Part shown: in pieces, positions 32,370 to 42,024 of the stretch | How positions within the stretch are numbered: the first letter of the stretch is position 1 | Layout of the letters: every line of letters starts with the position of its first letter | DNA from: Candidatus Binatia bacterium | GTDB taxonomy: Bacteria; Desulfobacterota; Binatia; HRBIN30 | Assembly: GCA_023150935.1 (NCBI GenBank) | Contig: JAKLJW010000018.1 | Span: 1-64,000 of the forward strand | Direction: 5' to 3' | DNA length: 64,000 nucleotides | Notes under the pieces: generated by a model | The model's input: only the letters and a program-made list of their open reading frames with translations | Told to the model about the DNA's origin: nothing | The model's database searches: none | Translations under genes and position numbers: made by a program

Positions 32370-33161
32370 TCAGAAGTCGCGGCGGCGGTAGAAGCGGGCG
32401 GCGAGCGCAACCGGGGCGCAGGTCCATACCGCCAGCGCGGTCATGGACAGTGCCATGCCCCAGGCGCTGCCGAAGAAGCGCTCGAACACGGCGCCGGTGT
32501 AACCCATCAGCGCCGCCACATCGAGCCGCAGCAGGATGACGATCCGCGCCAGATCGACCGGATTCAACATCGTCAACGCGATCAATGGGGTTTCCAGCGG
32601 ATAGGCGTCGAACAGCAGGATCACCATCAACAGCATTCCGTCGTACAGCACCGTGAAGTACAGCCACAGAAAGATGACCGCGCCGAGGGCGCGGAGTCGG
32701 TTGTCGGTAAGCGTCGAGGCCAGCAGCGCCATGGCGGCAAAGATCGACGTCAGCAAGACACCGGCGAGCAACAGGCCCAGCAACGGGCCGATATCCTCGG
32801 AGTACTGGATGGCGTACCAGAGGAACGGCGTCGATACGCCGATGACGAAGGCGAGCGCCAGCGTACCGGCGAGTCCGACGTATTGCCCGTAAAAGACGCT
32901 GCGCCGATCGAGCGGTTGCGCCAGCAACAACTCGACGAACTCGCGCGAGTTGTAGAACTGGGTCATGCCGAAGATGGCGCTGACCAGCGGGATAACTATC
33001 AACACCACGCTGAGCAGGCTGACGATGGCCTGTGCGGGTTCCTCGCCGAAGTAGAAGAGCGCCCAGCCGATCGCGGCAAAGAAACCCGCATAGGCAAACA
33101 TCCAGCGACTGCGTAGCAAGTCGGCGAACGTGTATCGCGCCAGCTTGAGTGCGTGCCTCAT
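32370..33161 (-). CDS. nosY: NosY, ABC-2 type permease of the nos cluster
   Basis: 263 residues with six predicted membrane helices, GMTQFYNSREFVELLLAQPL after the second, and ALTMLNPVDLARI near the end, typical of NosY. With NosF and NosD it forms the transporter that supplies sulfur for the CuZ cluster of nitrous oxide reductase. ATG 33161 overlaps the nosF stop (ATGA). It is the last gene of the nos run. Confidence 0.92.
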   Translation of the reverse strand: MRHALKLARYTFADLLRSRWMFAYAGFFAAIGWALFYFGEEPAQAIVSLLSVVLIVIPLVSAIFGMTQFYNSREFVELLLAQPLDRRSVFYGQYVGLAGTLALAFVIGVSTPFLWYAIQYSEDIGPLLGLLLAGVLLTSIFAAMALLASTLTDNRLRALGAVIFLWLYFTVLYDGMLLMVILLFDAYPLETPLIALTMLNPVDLARIVILLRLDVAALMGYTGAVFERFFGSAWGMALSMTALAVWTCAPVALAARFYRRRDF

Positions 33162-33868
33162 CTGCCCTCCCCCTCCATCATGCGGGCGATGGCCCGTTCC
33201 AGCGTGCGCTCGGCGGTCCGCTGCCGGATCTCCTCGAGCGTGCCGTCGAAGTACACCTGCCCCTCGGCAAGGAACACGACGCGTTCGCAGAGTTCTTCGA
33301 GATCGCTCATGACGTGCGAGGACAGCACGATCGTCTTGCCGCGCCGGCGTTCCGCGGCGAGGCGGTCCTTGCAGCGGCGACTCGACAGCGGGTCGAGTCC
33401 TACGGTGGGTTCGTCGAGAATGAGGATCTCGGAATCGAACATCAGCGCGATCACGGCGCTGATGCGCTGTCGCGTGCCGCCCGAGAGCACCCGCAGCGGC
33501 CGGCCGAGCGCGGCGTGCAAGTCGAAGAGCCGCACCAACTCGTCCTCGAACGGCGCCGGCGCCCCGCGCAGATCCTTCACCAGCGCCAGTAGTTCGTCGA
33601 GGCTGAGATTCTCCGGGAAGCGCGCGGTCTGCGGCATGTAGCCGATGCGCGCCCGATATGCCCACGAATTGCGCGTCGGCACGCCGTCGACCCGGATATC
33701 GCCGGCGTCGGGGATCACCAGCCCCACCAGGCTCTTCATGAGAGTCGTCTTGCCGGCGGCGTTCGGCCCGACGATCGCCGTGACGCGCCCGGGCTCGATA
33801 GTCAGGTCGATGCCCTTGAGCGCGCAGAGGGCACCGAACGACTTGTGCAGCCCGCGGATCGCGATCAT
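33158..33868 (-). CDS. nosF: NosF, ABC ATPase of the nos cluster
   Basis: 236 residues. Walker A GPNAAGKTTLMKS, signature LSGGTRQRISAVIAL and Walker B ILILDEPTVGLDP are intact. NosF powers the NosDFY complex. It overlaps nosD at 33865-33868 and nosY at 33158-33161, so the three are co-translated. Confidence 0.95.
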   Translation of the reverse strand: MIAIRGLHKSFGALCALKGIDLTIEPGRVTAIVGPNAAGKTTLMKSLVGLVIPDAGDIRVDGVPTRNSWAYRARIGYMPQTARFPENLSLDELLALVKDLRGAPAPFEDELVRLFDLHAALGRPLRVLSGGTRQRISAVIALMFDSEILILDEPTVGLDPLSSRRCKDRLAAERRRGKTIVLSSHVMSDLEELCERVVFLAEGQVYFDGTLEEIRQRTAERTLERAIARMMEGEGR

Positions 33869-35187
33869 CGCGCACTCCGCATCAGCGGCCTGTGGTCGGC
33901 AAGCACTTTCGGCGTCAGGATCGGGATGACGCGCTCCGCGAGGTCGAGCATTTCGAGAAACGGACTGCGCAGCAGGATCAGCGCCTGCGGGTAGCGCTCG
34001 ACGAGGACGGCAAACAGCCGGACCGGCCGATGCGGGATGTCGCCGGCGCCGTTACGGTCGAGGTCGTAGCCGCGGTAGTCGCTCCAGAAGTTCTCCAGAA
34101 ACGAGTTGAAGCTGCGGGTCCCGTTGGTGGTCACCTCGAAGGTATTGCCGACGAAGCTGTTGTGCGCAAACACCACGCCCATCGAGTTGGCCATGATTCT
34201 GACCGCCCAGCCGTTGCGGACAAAGCGATTGCCGGCGACGGTTATGCGGTTGGCCCCCTCGGCGAAGATCCCGGTCGTGTTGCGCACGAACAGGTTGCCG
34301 AACACCTCGCTGTCGGAAATGTCCTTGAGCAGCAGTCCATAGGCGGACGCGCCCCAATTATCCTCGAACGTGTTTTCGCGCATGTTCACCCGCTTCGAGT
34401 ACATCACCGCGACCCCGGCATTGCTGCGCCGGAAGACGTTACGGACGTAGGAGTTGTTCTCCGAAAACATGAAATGGAGGCCGTAGCGGAGGTTGCCCTC
34501 GCTGACGTTGTCCTCGACCGTGCAGGAGCGGGCGAACTCGAGGTAGATGCCGTCGCGGTGGCCCTGCGCGCGGTTGTTACGGATGCGCAGGTGGTCGGCG
34601 TTCCAGACGTGGATGGCGTTGCCGGAGGAGGTTTCGGAAACGGCCTTGCCGCGGATGTCGTTGTTCTCGACCGTGCAGGTGACCACCTGAGCCAGGTAGA
34701 TGCCGAAGAAGGCGTCGAGGATACGGTTATCGGCGATGGTGCAGCCGCGAACTCCCTCGACGCGGATGGCGGCGAGGTCGGCGATGTAGCTCATACCCGA
34801 ATTGGCGACCGTCAGGTTGCGAATCGACACGTCGTTGGCGCGCACGGTGATAACTTCCACTTCGTGGGCGCCGTCGATGACGGCGTCGCCTTCGCCGATC
34901 AGGGCCAGCGGCTTGTCGATCGTCAGATTGCCCTCGCGGTAGGTGCCGGAACGTACGCGCACCGTGTCGCCCGGAGCGGCACGGGCGATGGCGTCACGAA
35001 CGCTGGCAACCGGGCAGGTCGGGCAGACGACGATCTCACCCGCCCGCGCGAGGGCGGGGTGGACGACCAGGGGGGCAGCGACGAATATCAGGAAGGCGAC
35101 CGCACGCTTCGCCCCGCTCGTCTTTTTGGTTGCGCAGGCCGAGCGGGGCGGTCGTCGAGGCGGGCATTGCGGGGTAATACTCGGCAC
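33865..35187 (-). CDS. nosD: NosD, periplasmic beta-helix copper/sulfur-transfer protein
   Basis: 440 residues from GTG 35187, 4 bp after the stop of the upstream gene; the longer frame would overlap that gene by over 200 bp. A signal peptide (AFLIFVAAPLVVHPALARAGE) is followed by a carbohydrate-binding/hydrolase-like beta-helix with the NosD blocks LRYGLHFMFSENNSYVRNVF, NGWAVRIMANS and NFWSDYRGYDLDRNGAGD. NosD delivers sulfur and helps load copper into NosZ. Length fits the family. Confidence 0.93.
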   Translation of the reverse strand: MPSITPQCPPRRPPRSACATKKTSGAKRAVAFLIFVAAPLVVHPALARAGEIVVCPTCPVASVRDAIARAAPGDTVRVRSGTYREGNLTIDKPLALIGEGDAVIDGAHEVEVITVRANDVSIRNLTVANSGMSYIADLAAIRVEGVRGCTIADNRILDAFFGIYLAQVVTCTVENNDIRGKAVSETSSGNAIHVWNADHLRIRNNRAQGHRDGIYLEFARSCTVEDNVSEGNLRYGLHFMFSENNSYVRNVFRRSNAGVAVMYSKRVNMRENTFEDNWGASAYGLLLKDISDSEVFGNLFVRNTTGIFAEGANRITVAGNRFVRNGWAVRIMANSMGVVFAHNSFVGNTFEVTTNGTRSFNSFLENFWSDYRGYDLDRNGAGDIPHRPVRLFAVLVERYPQALILLRSPFLEMLDLAERVIPILTPKVLADHRPLMRSAR

Positions 35188-35191
35188 GCCG

Positions 35192-36325
35192 TCACGATCG
35201 TGGCGGGCGTGCCCCGGAAACCGCGGCTTCCGGCTCGGGATCGTCGAGCGCGGCGCGCAGTGCGGGGAGGTCATCCCATGTAACGGCTTCACCCGCATAC
35301 TGCGCGCGCGCCGCATCGCGATCGCCGTTATTGGCGAACGCGAGTACGTTGAGGCCCATCGGGCTGCGCACCCTGTCGGTGCGGAGATATGCGGCGGAGC
35401 GCGCATCGATCAATTCCCCGGGTGTAGCGAAATTTCCGACCCAAAGGGAATGGATCTCGTCGCTTGCCACGGCCTGGCGGCCGACGAATCCGACCAGGCA
35501 CTCCACCGCGTCGAACTTGTACGGCTTGCCGCGCTTCGTGACCAGTTCGGAACCGAAGCGCGCGTCGACAATCCGCATACGACAGGCGGCACACTCGTCC
35601 TTGCCGTAATCGATCGGGGTCGGACGGACCGAGCACCCGACGGTCGCCGCGCCCATAAGCAGCAGCACGACAATCGCCTTACCCATCTGCCCGGCGGGTC
35701 GCAGATGGTGTGTCCCGACAGCCTTACCGGCCTTGCGCTTCTGCCGGGCCCGGCTCAACTGCCGCCCCAGTCGATGTTTCTGCCACTCGACAGCCACCGC
35801 CACAAACGCGAGTAGACCGGCAACGAAGGCAGCCCAGCCGGCGGTGTCAGGGTACGACGAGATCTCGAAGTTCGCGAGCATGTTCGTACCGAACAGCGGC
35901 GGCACAAACGGCTCGATCGTTATGGGCGCGTCCGGACTGAGATCCGTGCCGTAATCGTAAAGCCACCAGTAGAAGTCCGCCAACCCCGCCGTGCCCAGCA
36001 CGACGAAGGAGACGAACCAGGCGACCAGCGCTCGCATGCGGCCGATGGCCGCCACCAGCAGCCCGGAGACGATGAGCCCGACGATGACCCAGGGGATGAT
36101 CTTCAACTCCGCCATCGAGTCCGGCTCGATGTGCTTCATGCCGATGTAGTGGTTGAGCTGGTTCACCAGCGGCAATTGCCCGCCGACCTTGTTGGCCCAA
36201 ATGGTCATGGCCAGACCTTCCGGATACTGAGGCGCTCCCATGTCGTAGCGCCAGAGCGGAAAGAAGAACGAAGTGACGAGCAGCAATGCTGCCAGTGCAG
36301 TAAGGATACGCGATGCGATGTTCAT
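35192..36325 (-). CDS. nosL: Membrane domain fused to a NosL copper chaperone
   Basis: 377 residues. The N-terminal 190 residues hold about four membrane helices with a periplasmic loop (FFFPLWRYDMGAPQYPEGLAM). A basic cytoplasmic linker and a fifth hydrophobic stretch lead to a NosL domain starting at about residue 235: CSVRP lipobox-like cysteine, DECAACRMRI and GKPYKFDAVECLVGF. NosL hands Cu(I) to NosZ. In most clusters NosL is a separate lipoprotein and the membrane protein a separate gene, so this is a fusion. The region of the join was read in one frame without a stop. Confidence 0.85.
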   Translation of the reverse strand: MNIASRILTALAALLLVTSFFFPLWRYDMGAPQYPEGLAMTIWANKVGGQLPLVNQLNHYIGMKHIEPDSMAELKIIPWVIVGLIVSGLLVAAIGRMRALVAWFVSFVVLGTAGLADFYWWLYDYGTDLSPDAPITIEPFVPPLFGTNMLANFEISSYPDTAGWAAFVAGLLAFVAVAVEWQKHRLGRQLSRARQKRKAGKAVGTHHLRPAGQMGKAIVVLLLMGAATVGCSVRPTPIDYGKDECAACRMRIVDARFGSELVTKRGKPYKFDAVECLVGFVGRQAVASDEIHSLWVGNFATPGELIDARSAAYLRTDRVRSPMGLNVLAFANNGDRDAARAQYAGEAVTWDDLPALRAALDDPEPEAAVSGARPPRS

Positions 36326-36398
36326 AGCCGATGCCTCTCAGTCGGGAAGGAAGCCTTCGGCCCCCTTCCCGCTCCAGTCCACGTACCGGCGCCGGCCC

Positions 36399-38384
36399 TC
36401 ACCCTGCCGGCGGGGCCGCCGCAGGCGGTGCCGGCGGCGCCCCGGAACCCAGCGGAACGTTCGCTTCCGCCGGAGAAACGCGGATGTAGCCTTGCATCTC
36501 CTGGTGCAATGCCGAGCAGAAATCCGTGCAGTAGAACGGATAGATGCCCGGGCCGGGGGCGGTCCACTGCAGCGTCCGCGTCTCCCCCGGCATGACCAGC
36601 AACTCGGCGTTCTGACTACCCATCACGGCGAAGCCGTGCGGGACGTCCCAGTCCTGCTCCAGATTCGTCACGTGGAACAGGACGTTGTCGCCGGGTTGGA
36701 TGCCTTCGATGTTATCGAGCTTGAAGTGCGAGCGGATGGCCGTCATGTACACGTGCACATCCTTGCCCTGACGTTCTACGCGCGCTTCCTTCTCGCTCTT
36801 GCTCACGTACGGATGCTTGCTGTTCTCGAGCGGATAGATGCGCGTCGACTTCTCCATGAGCTTGTCGGCGGGGATGGCCTGCGCGTAGTGCGGCTCGCCG
36901 ATCGTCGGGAAGTCGAGCAGGAGCTGCATCTTGTCGCCGCTGATATCGATCAGTTGCGCGGCCTGCGTCAGCTCGGGGCCGGTAGGCAGGTAACGGTCCT
37001 TGGTGATCTTGTTCAGCGCGACCATGTACTTGCCCGACGGCTTGGTGGAGTCGCCGCCGGGAATCATCAGGTGCCCGATCGAGTAATAGGTCGGGATACG
37101 GTCGACGATCTTCCACGTCCCGAGTTGCCACTTGATGATCTCGGAGCTGAGGAAACAAGAGGTGTACGCATAGCCCTTGCCGTCGAATTCGGTGTGCAGC
37201 GGACCCAGGCAGGCGTTCGGCACCTGACCGGCGATGACGGCGTCGAACTTGAGCACCGGCACGCCCTGGATCGTCGTTTCGAACTGCTTGCCGGCGATCG
37301 CCTTCTGCATGTTATCGAACGAATGCACCGGGATCGTCGAGGAGAGCTTGCCGCCGGCGACGATGTACTTGCCGGTGTCGTCGACGTCGACGCCGTGCGG
37401 GGACTTGGGCGTCGGCAGGAAGTACACCAGGCCTTCGCAGTTATCCGGCGTCAGCACCGTCTCCTGCTTGATCTCCTCCGACTTCGCGATGCGGCTTTCG
37501 TGGTCCATGACGTTATGGCGGTGCGGGGTGTTCCAGACCGTGCCCTTACCCTGGGCTATGCATTCCTCGGCGCGTTTCCAGTTCACCGCAGCCACGAAGT
37601 CCTTGTCGTTCTTCGAAGCGTTGACCTCGAGGAGGGTGTGCGCCTGCTCGGTATTGTACGAGGTGAAGAAGCACCAGCCGTGGGACGGACCCTTGCCGCA
37701 GTGCCCGAGATCGTAATCGTATCCCGGCATCAGGATCTGGAAGCCGATCTTCATCTCTCCGGACTTGGGGTCCACCTTGACGAAGGTGAGCGTGCCCTTG
37801 AAGTTGTCCTTGTAGCTGGCAATCGGCACGTCCTTGTTCGGCATCGGACGACTGAACCGCGTCGCGGCGACGAGATACTCGGTATTCTCGGTGGCGAAGG
37901 GCGAGCCATGCTGTCCGGCGGCGTTCGGGATCTCGATCACCTCGGCCGTTTCGAAGGCTGACAGATCGATGCGCCCGATACGCGGCGTGTTGTTGCCGTT
38001 GATGAATATCCAGCGCCCGTCGGCCACGCCGTTCGTGCGCGACAACTGCGGATGGTGGGCGTCGTCCCACGGCACCATGCCGTAGCTGGTCATCAGCATC
38101 GGCTTGGTTTCCTCGGAGTACCCGTAGCCGTTCTCCGGATTGACCGAGAACACCGGGATGACCCTGAAGAGGCGGCCTGACGGCAAACCGTATACGGCGA
38201 GTTGCCCGCTGAATCCGCCCGACATGAACCCGTAGAACTCGTCGTAGCTCCCCGGCGGCACGAAAACCCGCTGCGCCGCGTTCGAGGCCAGCGACTTGGC
38301 CTCCTTGGCGGCCCGAGCGGCTACCGCAACTCCGACCAGGACCAATCCCACTGCTACTACCTTGACCACGGTTTTCTTCGTCAT
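36399..38384 (-). CDS. nosZ: NosZ nitrous oxide reductase, clade II type
   Basis: 661 residues. The leader (KKTVVKVVAVGLVLVGVAVA) has no twin arginines, so export is by Sec, as in clade II NosZ. CuZ histidines are visible in DAHHPQLSR, GHCGKGPSHGW, NTPHRHNVMDHES and SPHGVDVDD. The CuA domain at the C-terminus holds HVTNLEQDWDVPHGF and CTDFCSALHQEM. The enzyme reduces N2O to N2 in the periplasm. ATG 38384 has GGAGGG upstream. A Pro/Ala-rich tail ends the protein. Confidence 0.95.
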   Translation of the reverse strand: MTKKTVVKVVAVGLVLVGVAVAARAAKEAKSLASNAAQRVFVPPGSYDEFYGFMSGGFSGQLAVYGLPSGRLFRVIPVFSVNPENGYGYSEETKPMLMTSYGMVPWDDAHHPQLSRTNGVADGRWIFINGNNTPRIGRIDLSAFETAEVIEIPNAAGQHGSPFATENTEYLVAATRFSRPMPNKDVPIASYKDNFKGTLTFVKVDPKSGEMKIGFQILMPGYDYDLGHCGKGPSHGWCFFTSYNTEQAHTLLEVNASKNDKDFVAAVNWKRAEECIAQGKGTVWNTPHRHNVMDHESRIAKSEEIKQETVLTPDNCEGLVYFLPTPKSPHGVDVDDTGKYIVAGGKLSSTIPVHSFDNMQKAIAGKQFETTIQGVPVLKFDAVIAGQVPNACLGPLHTEFDGKGYAYTSCFLSSEIIKWQLGTWKIVDRIPTYYSIGHLMIPGGDSTKPSGKYMVALNKITKDRYLPTGPELTQAAQLIDISGDKMQLLLDFPTIGEPHYAQAIPADKLMEKSTRIYPLENSKHPYVSKSEKEARVERQGKDVHVYMTAIRSHFKLDNIEGIQPGDNVLFHVTNLEQDWDVPHGFAVMGSQNAELLVMPGETRTLQWTAPGPGIYPFYCTDFCSALHQEMQGYIRVSPAEANVPLGSGAPPAPPAAAPPAG

Positions 38385-38427
38385 GAGGTCGCCCTCCCTT
38401 TCTGGCGTCTTAGCGTCGATCGAAGCG

Positions 38428-38901
38428 TTACTTGGCCGGCTTGGCCTGGCCCACCTTACCGGCGGCTGCGGCGCCGCCGGAGTCGTGCTGCCGGAAGAAC
38501 TCGAGGATCGCACGGGCGTCGGGTTCGCTGACGTTCTGGAAAGTCATCTGCGTCATATACTCGCCCAGCAGGTGCTTTGCGGTTTCATTCTCCGCGGTCA
38601 TTTCCTGCGGGTTCAGGATCATGTTCATGATCCACTCCGGTGACCGGCGCTGTGTCACCCCGCCTATCGGCGGGCCCACGTATCGCTCGTCGAACTTGTG
38701 ACAAGCACTGCACTTCTGCTCGAACGCCTCGCCCCCGCGCTTGGCGAGCGCCGGGTCGATGGCGCCGAGCTTCACCGCCTTGATCGGACCGACCCCCTTG
38801 TCTGCCATGTCCGCAGTCGCCGCGACCGCAATGCCCGCGCCGATCAAGCACGTCGCGATGGCAATCCCGAAACGGCGCGCTGCACGTGAAAGTACCCGCA
38901 T
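38428..38901 (-). CDS. Periplasmic cytochrome c of the nos cluster
   Basis: 157 residues with a signal peptide, haem site CSACHKF (CXXCH) and later Met residues (EYMTQMTF) that could be the sixth ligand. AGGAGG stands 8-13 bp before ATG 38901. It is first in the run nosC-like, nosZ, nosL, nosD, nosF, nosY, the usual order in clade II clusters, where such cytochromes pass electrons from the quinol pool to NosZ. No nosR gene is seen. Confidence 0.87.
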   Translation of the reverse strand: MRVLSRAARRFGIAIATCLIGAGIAVAATADMADKGVGPIKAVKLGAIDPALAKRGGEAFEQKCSACHKFDERYVGPPIGGVTQRRSPEWIMNMILNPQEMTAENETAKHLLGEYMTQMTFQNVSEPDARAILEFFRQHDSGGAAAAGKVGQAKPAK

Positions 38902-39325
38902 CTGTCGTGTCCTCCTGGTTGACCAATGTCTGCCGGCCGCCCGTGGCATCTCACCCGAATGTACAGGAACCGCCGCCCGAGTCCGCAGGTCTCCCGGGAA
39001 ATAGTAACCGGACACCTGCATTCTCCGGAGCAGGCGTTTCAATCGTTCCAGACCCTCGGCTATTCGCGTATCCACAGGACGCTACTCCAAGCGACGCTCG
39101 AAGCAACATCGAGGCCAGCGGTGCCCCACTTTGTGCGACAATTCGCCACGCCGCGTCTGCCACCGGAATGGGCAGTCCGCGTCCCACGAATGGGAATAGC
39201 CGTGCCGATACGGGAAATGCAATCAGGAATGAGAAATCGGGGTCTTGGGGGCCTGGGGGGGCGTCGGCTCCGGGCGGTGGCCGGGGACCGCCGGGGGATT
39301 GTCGGCCCGCGGATCGTCTGGTGCC
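38902..39325. other. Spacer upstream of the nos run
   Basis: 424 bp between the nos cytochrome start and the thrH stop. No gene is supported. The nos promoter should lie here, but I find no FNR/NNR-type TTGAT-N4-ATCAA dyad. A G-rich tract sits at 39239-39262. Confidence 0.5.
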
Positions 39326-39928
39326 TCAGGCTCCTGCGATTCTTGCAAACGCTTCCTGCAATTCGGCATACGTTCGCGTGACCGGGAACTGAGGGAATTC
39401 GCGGATGACGTTCTCGGGCGGGCGAAACAGAATGCCGTGATCGGCTTCGGCGAGCATGGTTGTGTCGTTGTACGAATCGCCGGCCGCGACCACGTCGAAG
39501 TTGAGCAGCTTCAGCGCCATCACGGCCTTGCGCTTCCCGTCACGGATGCGGATGCGATAGTCGGCAATCCGTCCGGCGTCGTCGATCACCAGGGTATTGC
39601 AGAACAGCGCCGGACGGCCGAGTTGGGCCATCAGCGGACTGGCAAACTGCTCGAAGGTATCGGACAGGATGATCACCTGGAAGCGCGCGCGCAGCCAGTC
39701 GAGGAAAGCCGGGGCGCCCTCCAGCGGCTGCATGCTGCCGATGACGGCTTGAATGTCGGCCAGCTTCAAGCCGTGCCGGTCGAGAATCCCCAGCCGGTAA
39801 CGCATCAGCTTGTCGTAATCGGGCTCGTCGCGCGTCGTAACGCGCAATTCCGGGATGCCGGTACGCTCGGCCACGTCGATCCAGATCTCCGGCGTGAGCA
39901 CACCTTCGAGGTCGAGACAGGCGATCAT
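39326..39928 (-). CDS. thrH: ThrH-like phosphoserine phosphatase / homoserine phosphotransferase
   Basis: 200 residues of the HAD superfamily. [14 protein letters not shown] holds the nucleophile Asp, ILSDTF is motif [20 protein letters not shown] is motif IV. ThrH proteins start [12 protein letters not shown] and are about 203 residues. They dephosphorylate phosphoserine and can move the phosphate to homoserine. The start is ATG 39928; the frame continues upstream without conserved residues. Confidence 0.88.
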   Translation of the reverse strand: MIACLDLEGVLTPEIWIDVAERTGIPELRVTTRDEPDYDKLMRYRLGILDRHGLKLADIQAVIGSMQPLEGAPAFLDWLRARFQVIILSDTFEQFASPLMAQLGRPALFCNTLVIDDAGRIADYRIRIRDGKRKAVMALKLLNFDVVAAGDSYNDTTMLAEADHGILFRPPENVIREFPQFPVTRTYAELQEAFARIAGA

Positions 39929-40087
39929 GGGCGGGTCGTTAACCACATTTCGGCCGCCCGCGCTACGCCAGGCGACCCGCACCGCAAAACCCACGGTAGG
40001 TGAGCACGCCGCCGTTCTTCCTTGCCCGGGAATCGCCGTCGCGTGCGCTCATCCGCGAGAACCGCAAGTCGGGTCGAACCGCAACCC

Positions 40088-41917
40088 TCATTGAGCGGTG
40101 AGAATCAGCGCGGTGTTGAGGTCGGCCAGGCCGAATGGCGACGGCAGGCTTATGTCCAACGCGGGCACCGACGTCACCAGCCTCACCCCGGATGTCCCCG
40201 TGATGGGCGCTAACGGATCGCTGTCGCAGGTAAACCGGACACCGGTGACGGCAATCGCCTGCACCTTGCCGGCCGCCGGCGCGATGCCGGGAAACACGTC
40301 CATAATCGTCGACGCCGCGGTTCCCGTTGTCAGTGGACCGCGGTTCGGATCCGTCGTTGGGGGACCGAGGCAGAGGTCGCCCAGGGACCGGATCTCGATG
40401 GCCGCGCTCAGGGTCAGGATGGCATCCCCCGCCTGCCAGGACGACGCGCCGAAGGCGCCGAACAGCGGGCTACGACAGACGCCGTCGTGAGGGTCGCCGC
40501 TCGGCGCATCCTCCAACACGGCCGCGGTTCCGCTGGCGGCATCGGTGGCTACGCACATCGGATCGCTCGGCGCGGCCGGTACGCATAGCCCGGTTGACGA
40601 GTGAAGTTTTCCGCCGTTGCCGAGCGAGCCCGTGCACGCGGCGCCCGTACCGCTGTTGCAGGCCGTGCCGTTGGAGCAATGATCCGTGTGCACCAGGAAG
40701 TCCGGACTGGCGAGACCGGGAACGGGCGAACCAAAGCAGTTGAGTACGCCGGTGCCGGCCAGGCCGGACCCGGGCATGGTTGTGTCCTCGACCAGGAAGA
40801 CGCATGCGGTCCCGACCACGCCATATCCCGGGACGGAAACCGGCAGGGGTGGCAGGGTCGTCTCCGGCACCGAGATTTCGTACTGGCCGGGGCGTAGCCG
40901 GCCGTCGACGTTGAGCGTCAGCGTACCGGCTAGGCCGCCGAGCGACAGCGCCCGATCGACCCCCGGTCCGAGCGCCGACAGACCTCGCACTTCGATCTGG
41001 CTGTTGGCCGGATCGAGCGTGAACGGGAACTGCTGGCGGCACGCGCACAGGCGTGAGCACAGCCCCGGACAGGCGGCGTCGTCCGTGCCGTCACAGACCT
41101 CGGCCGGTTGATTGATCTCGTTGTCGCCGCACTCCGGGTCGACGACCGATGGCAGGCAGATCTCGGCCTCCTTCCGGGTGTCGAACTGCTCGTTCTGACC
41201 GAGGCTGTTGCCGATCTTCACTCCGGTGAGTGGCACGTGCTTGAGCTGTTCCTTGGCCGGCTTCGCGGCGTAGCAGAGGTAGTGGCCCTTCGAGTTCTTG
41301 ACCCCGCCACCGGCATAGTCGGTCGGCAGGCAGAGACGCCTGGGCTTCTTGATGTCGAAAATCTTAGCCGGAGCGGTGAACTGGTCGCCGAGGGTGATCT
41401 GCAGGCCCTTGGGGAACTTCGGCTGTCCGTCGGCGATCTTGACGGAGTAACAGGTGTAGTGATCGACGTCGTGCAGCAACGGGTTCGGCGCCGGCGGCGT
41501 GATGGCGAAGTCGATGGCCGTCGGCAGCAGAAGGCGGTCGGGCTTCTTGGTCTTCAGCACCAGCTCGCCGAGCGAGTTAACCACCCTGACGGCGAGTTGC
41601 GGCACGTGCTTCGGTTCGGTCTTGACCGGCTTGATCGCGTAGCTCTCCAGATGGGTCGCAGCATCGACGATGCCGGTACCGTCGTCGGCCGGGTTGCAGA
41701 GGAGAGCGGGTTTGGCGAGGTCGAAAACATCGGGACCGGCACCGGCGAACGCGTCGACCGCCGAGACCCCTGGGACGGGAGTGAACTTGGGTGTGCCGCT
41801 ACTGCCCTTGACGACGTAACAGAGCATAGGGTCGTCAGGGGCGCCTGCCGGCGTGAAGGCCGACGCTGCACTTGCTGCCAGAAATACCGACACCACCGCC
41901 GTTAACCGGATCCGCAT
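40088..41917 (-). CDS. Exported protein with three DUF7450-like repeats
   Basis: 609 residues. After a signal peptide (VFLAASAASAF) come three repeats of about 80-90 residues, each with MLCYVVKG/YTCYSVK/YLCYAAK followed by a Pro-Lys-Phe or KHVP stretch, a DxF strand and ...LCNPAD/LCLPTDY/ICLPSV. Next is CGDNEINQPAEVCDGTDD, a short Cys-rich spacer found in myxobacterial-type secreted proteins. The C-terminal half is Gly/Ser/Thr-rich and unrecognised. Such repeats are common in large Delta-like genomes and have no known function. Confidence 0.75.
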   Translation of the reverse strand: MRIRLTAVVSVFLAASAASAFTPAGAPDDPMLCYVVKGSSGTPKFTPVPGVSAVDAFAGAGPDVFDLAKPALLCNPADDGTGIVDAATHLESYAIKPVKTEPKHVPQLAVRVVNSLGELVLKTKKPDRLLLPTAIDFAITPPAPNPLLHDVDHYTCYSVKIADGQPKFPKGLQITLGDQFTAPAKIFDIKKPRRLCLPTDYAGGGVKNSKGHYLCYAAKPAKEQLKHVPLTGVKIGNSLGQNEQFDTRKEAEICLPSVVDPECGDNEINQPAEVCDGTDDAACPGLCSRLCACRQQFPFTLDPANSQIEVRGLSALGPGVDRALSLGGLAGTLTLNVDGRLRPGQYEISVPETTLPPLPVSVPGYGVVGTACVFLVEDTTMPGSGLAGTGVLNCFGSPVPGLASPDFLVHTDHCSNGTACNSGTGAACTGSLGNGGKLHSSTGLCVPAAPSDPMCVATDAASGTAAVLEDAPSGDPHDGVCRSPLFGAFGASSWQAGDAILTLSAAIEIRSLGDLCLGPPTTDPNRGPLTTGTAASTIMDVFPGIAPAAGKVQAIAVTGVRFTCDSDPLAPITGTSGVRLVTSVPALDISLPSPFGLADLNTALILTAQ

Positions 41918-42024
41918 ACGATCCCCCACCTTCGTTTAGTCGCCCCTGCAACCTGCCGTATAGCCGGTTCCGTGCCGACTTGTAAGCCGAAAATTGTTGG
42001 TCGACGAGAAACGGCCGGCCCCGG

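Noticed and set aside
36273-37961. 562-residue plus-strand frame
   Set aside because: Antisense of nosZ, whose copper ligands are all visible.
38902-39325. FNR/NNR box for the nos run
   Set aside because: No TTGAT-N4-ATCAA or close variant was seen.
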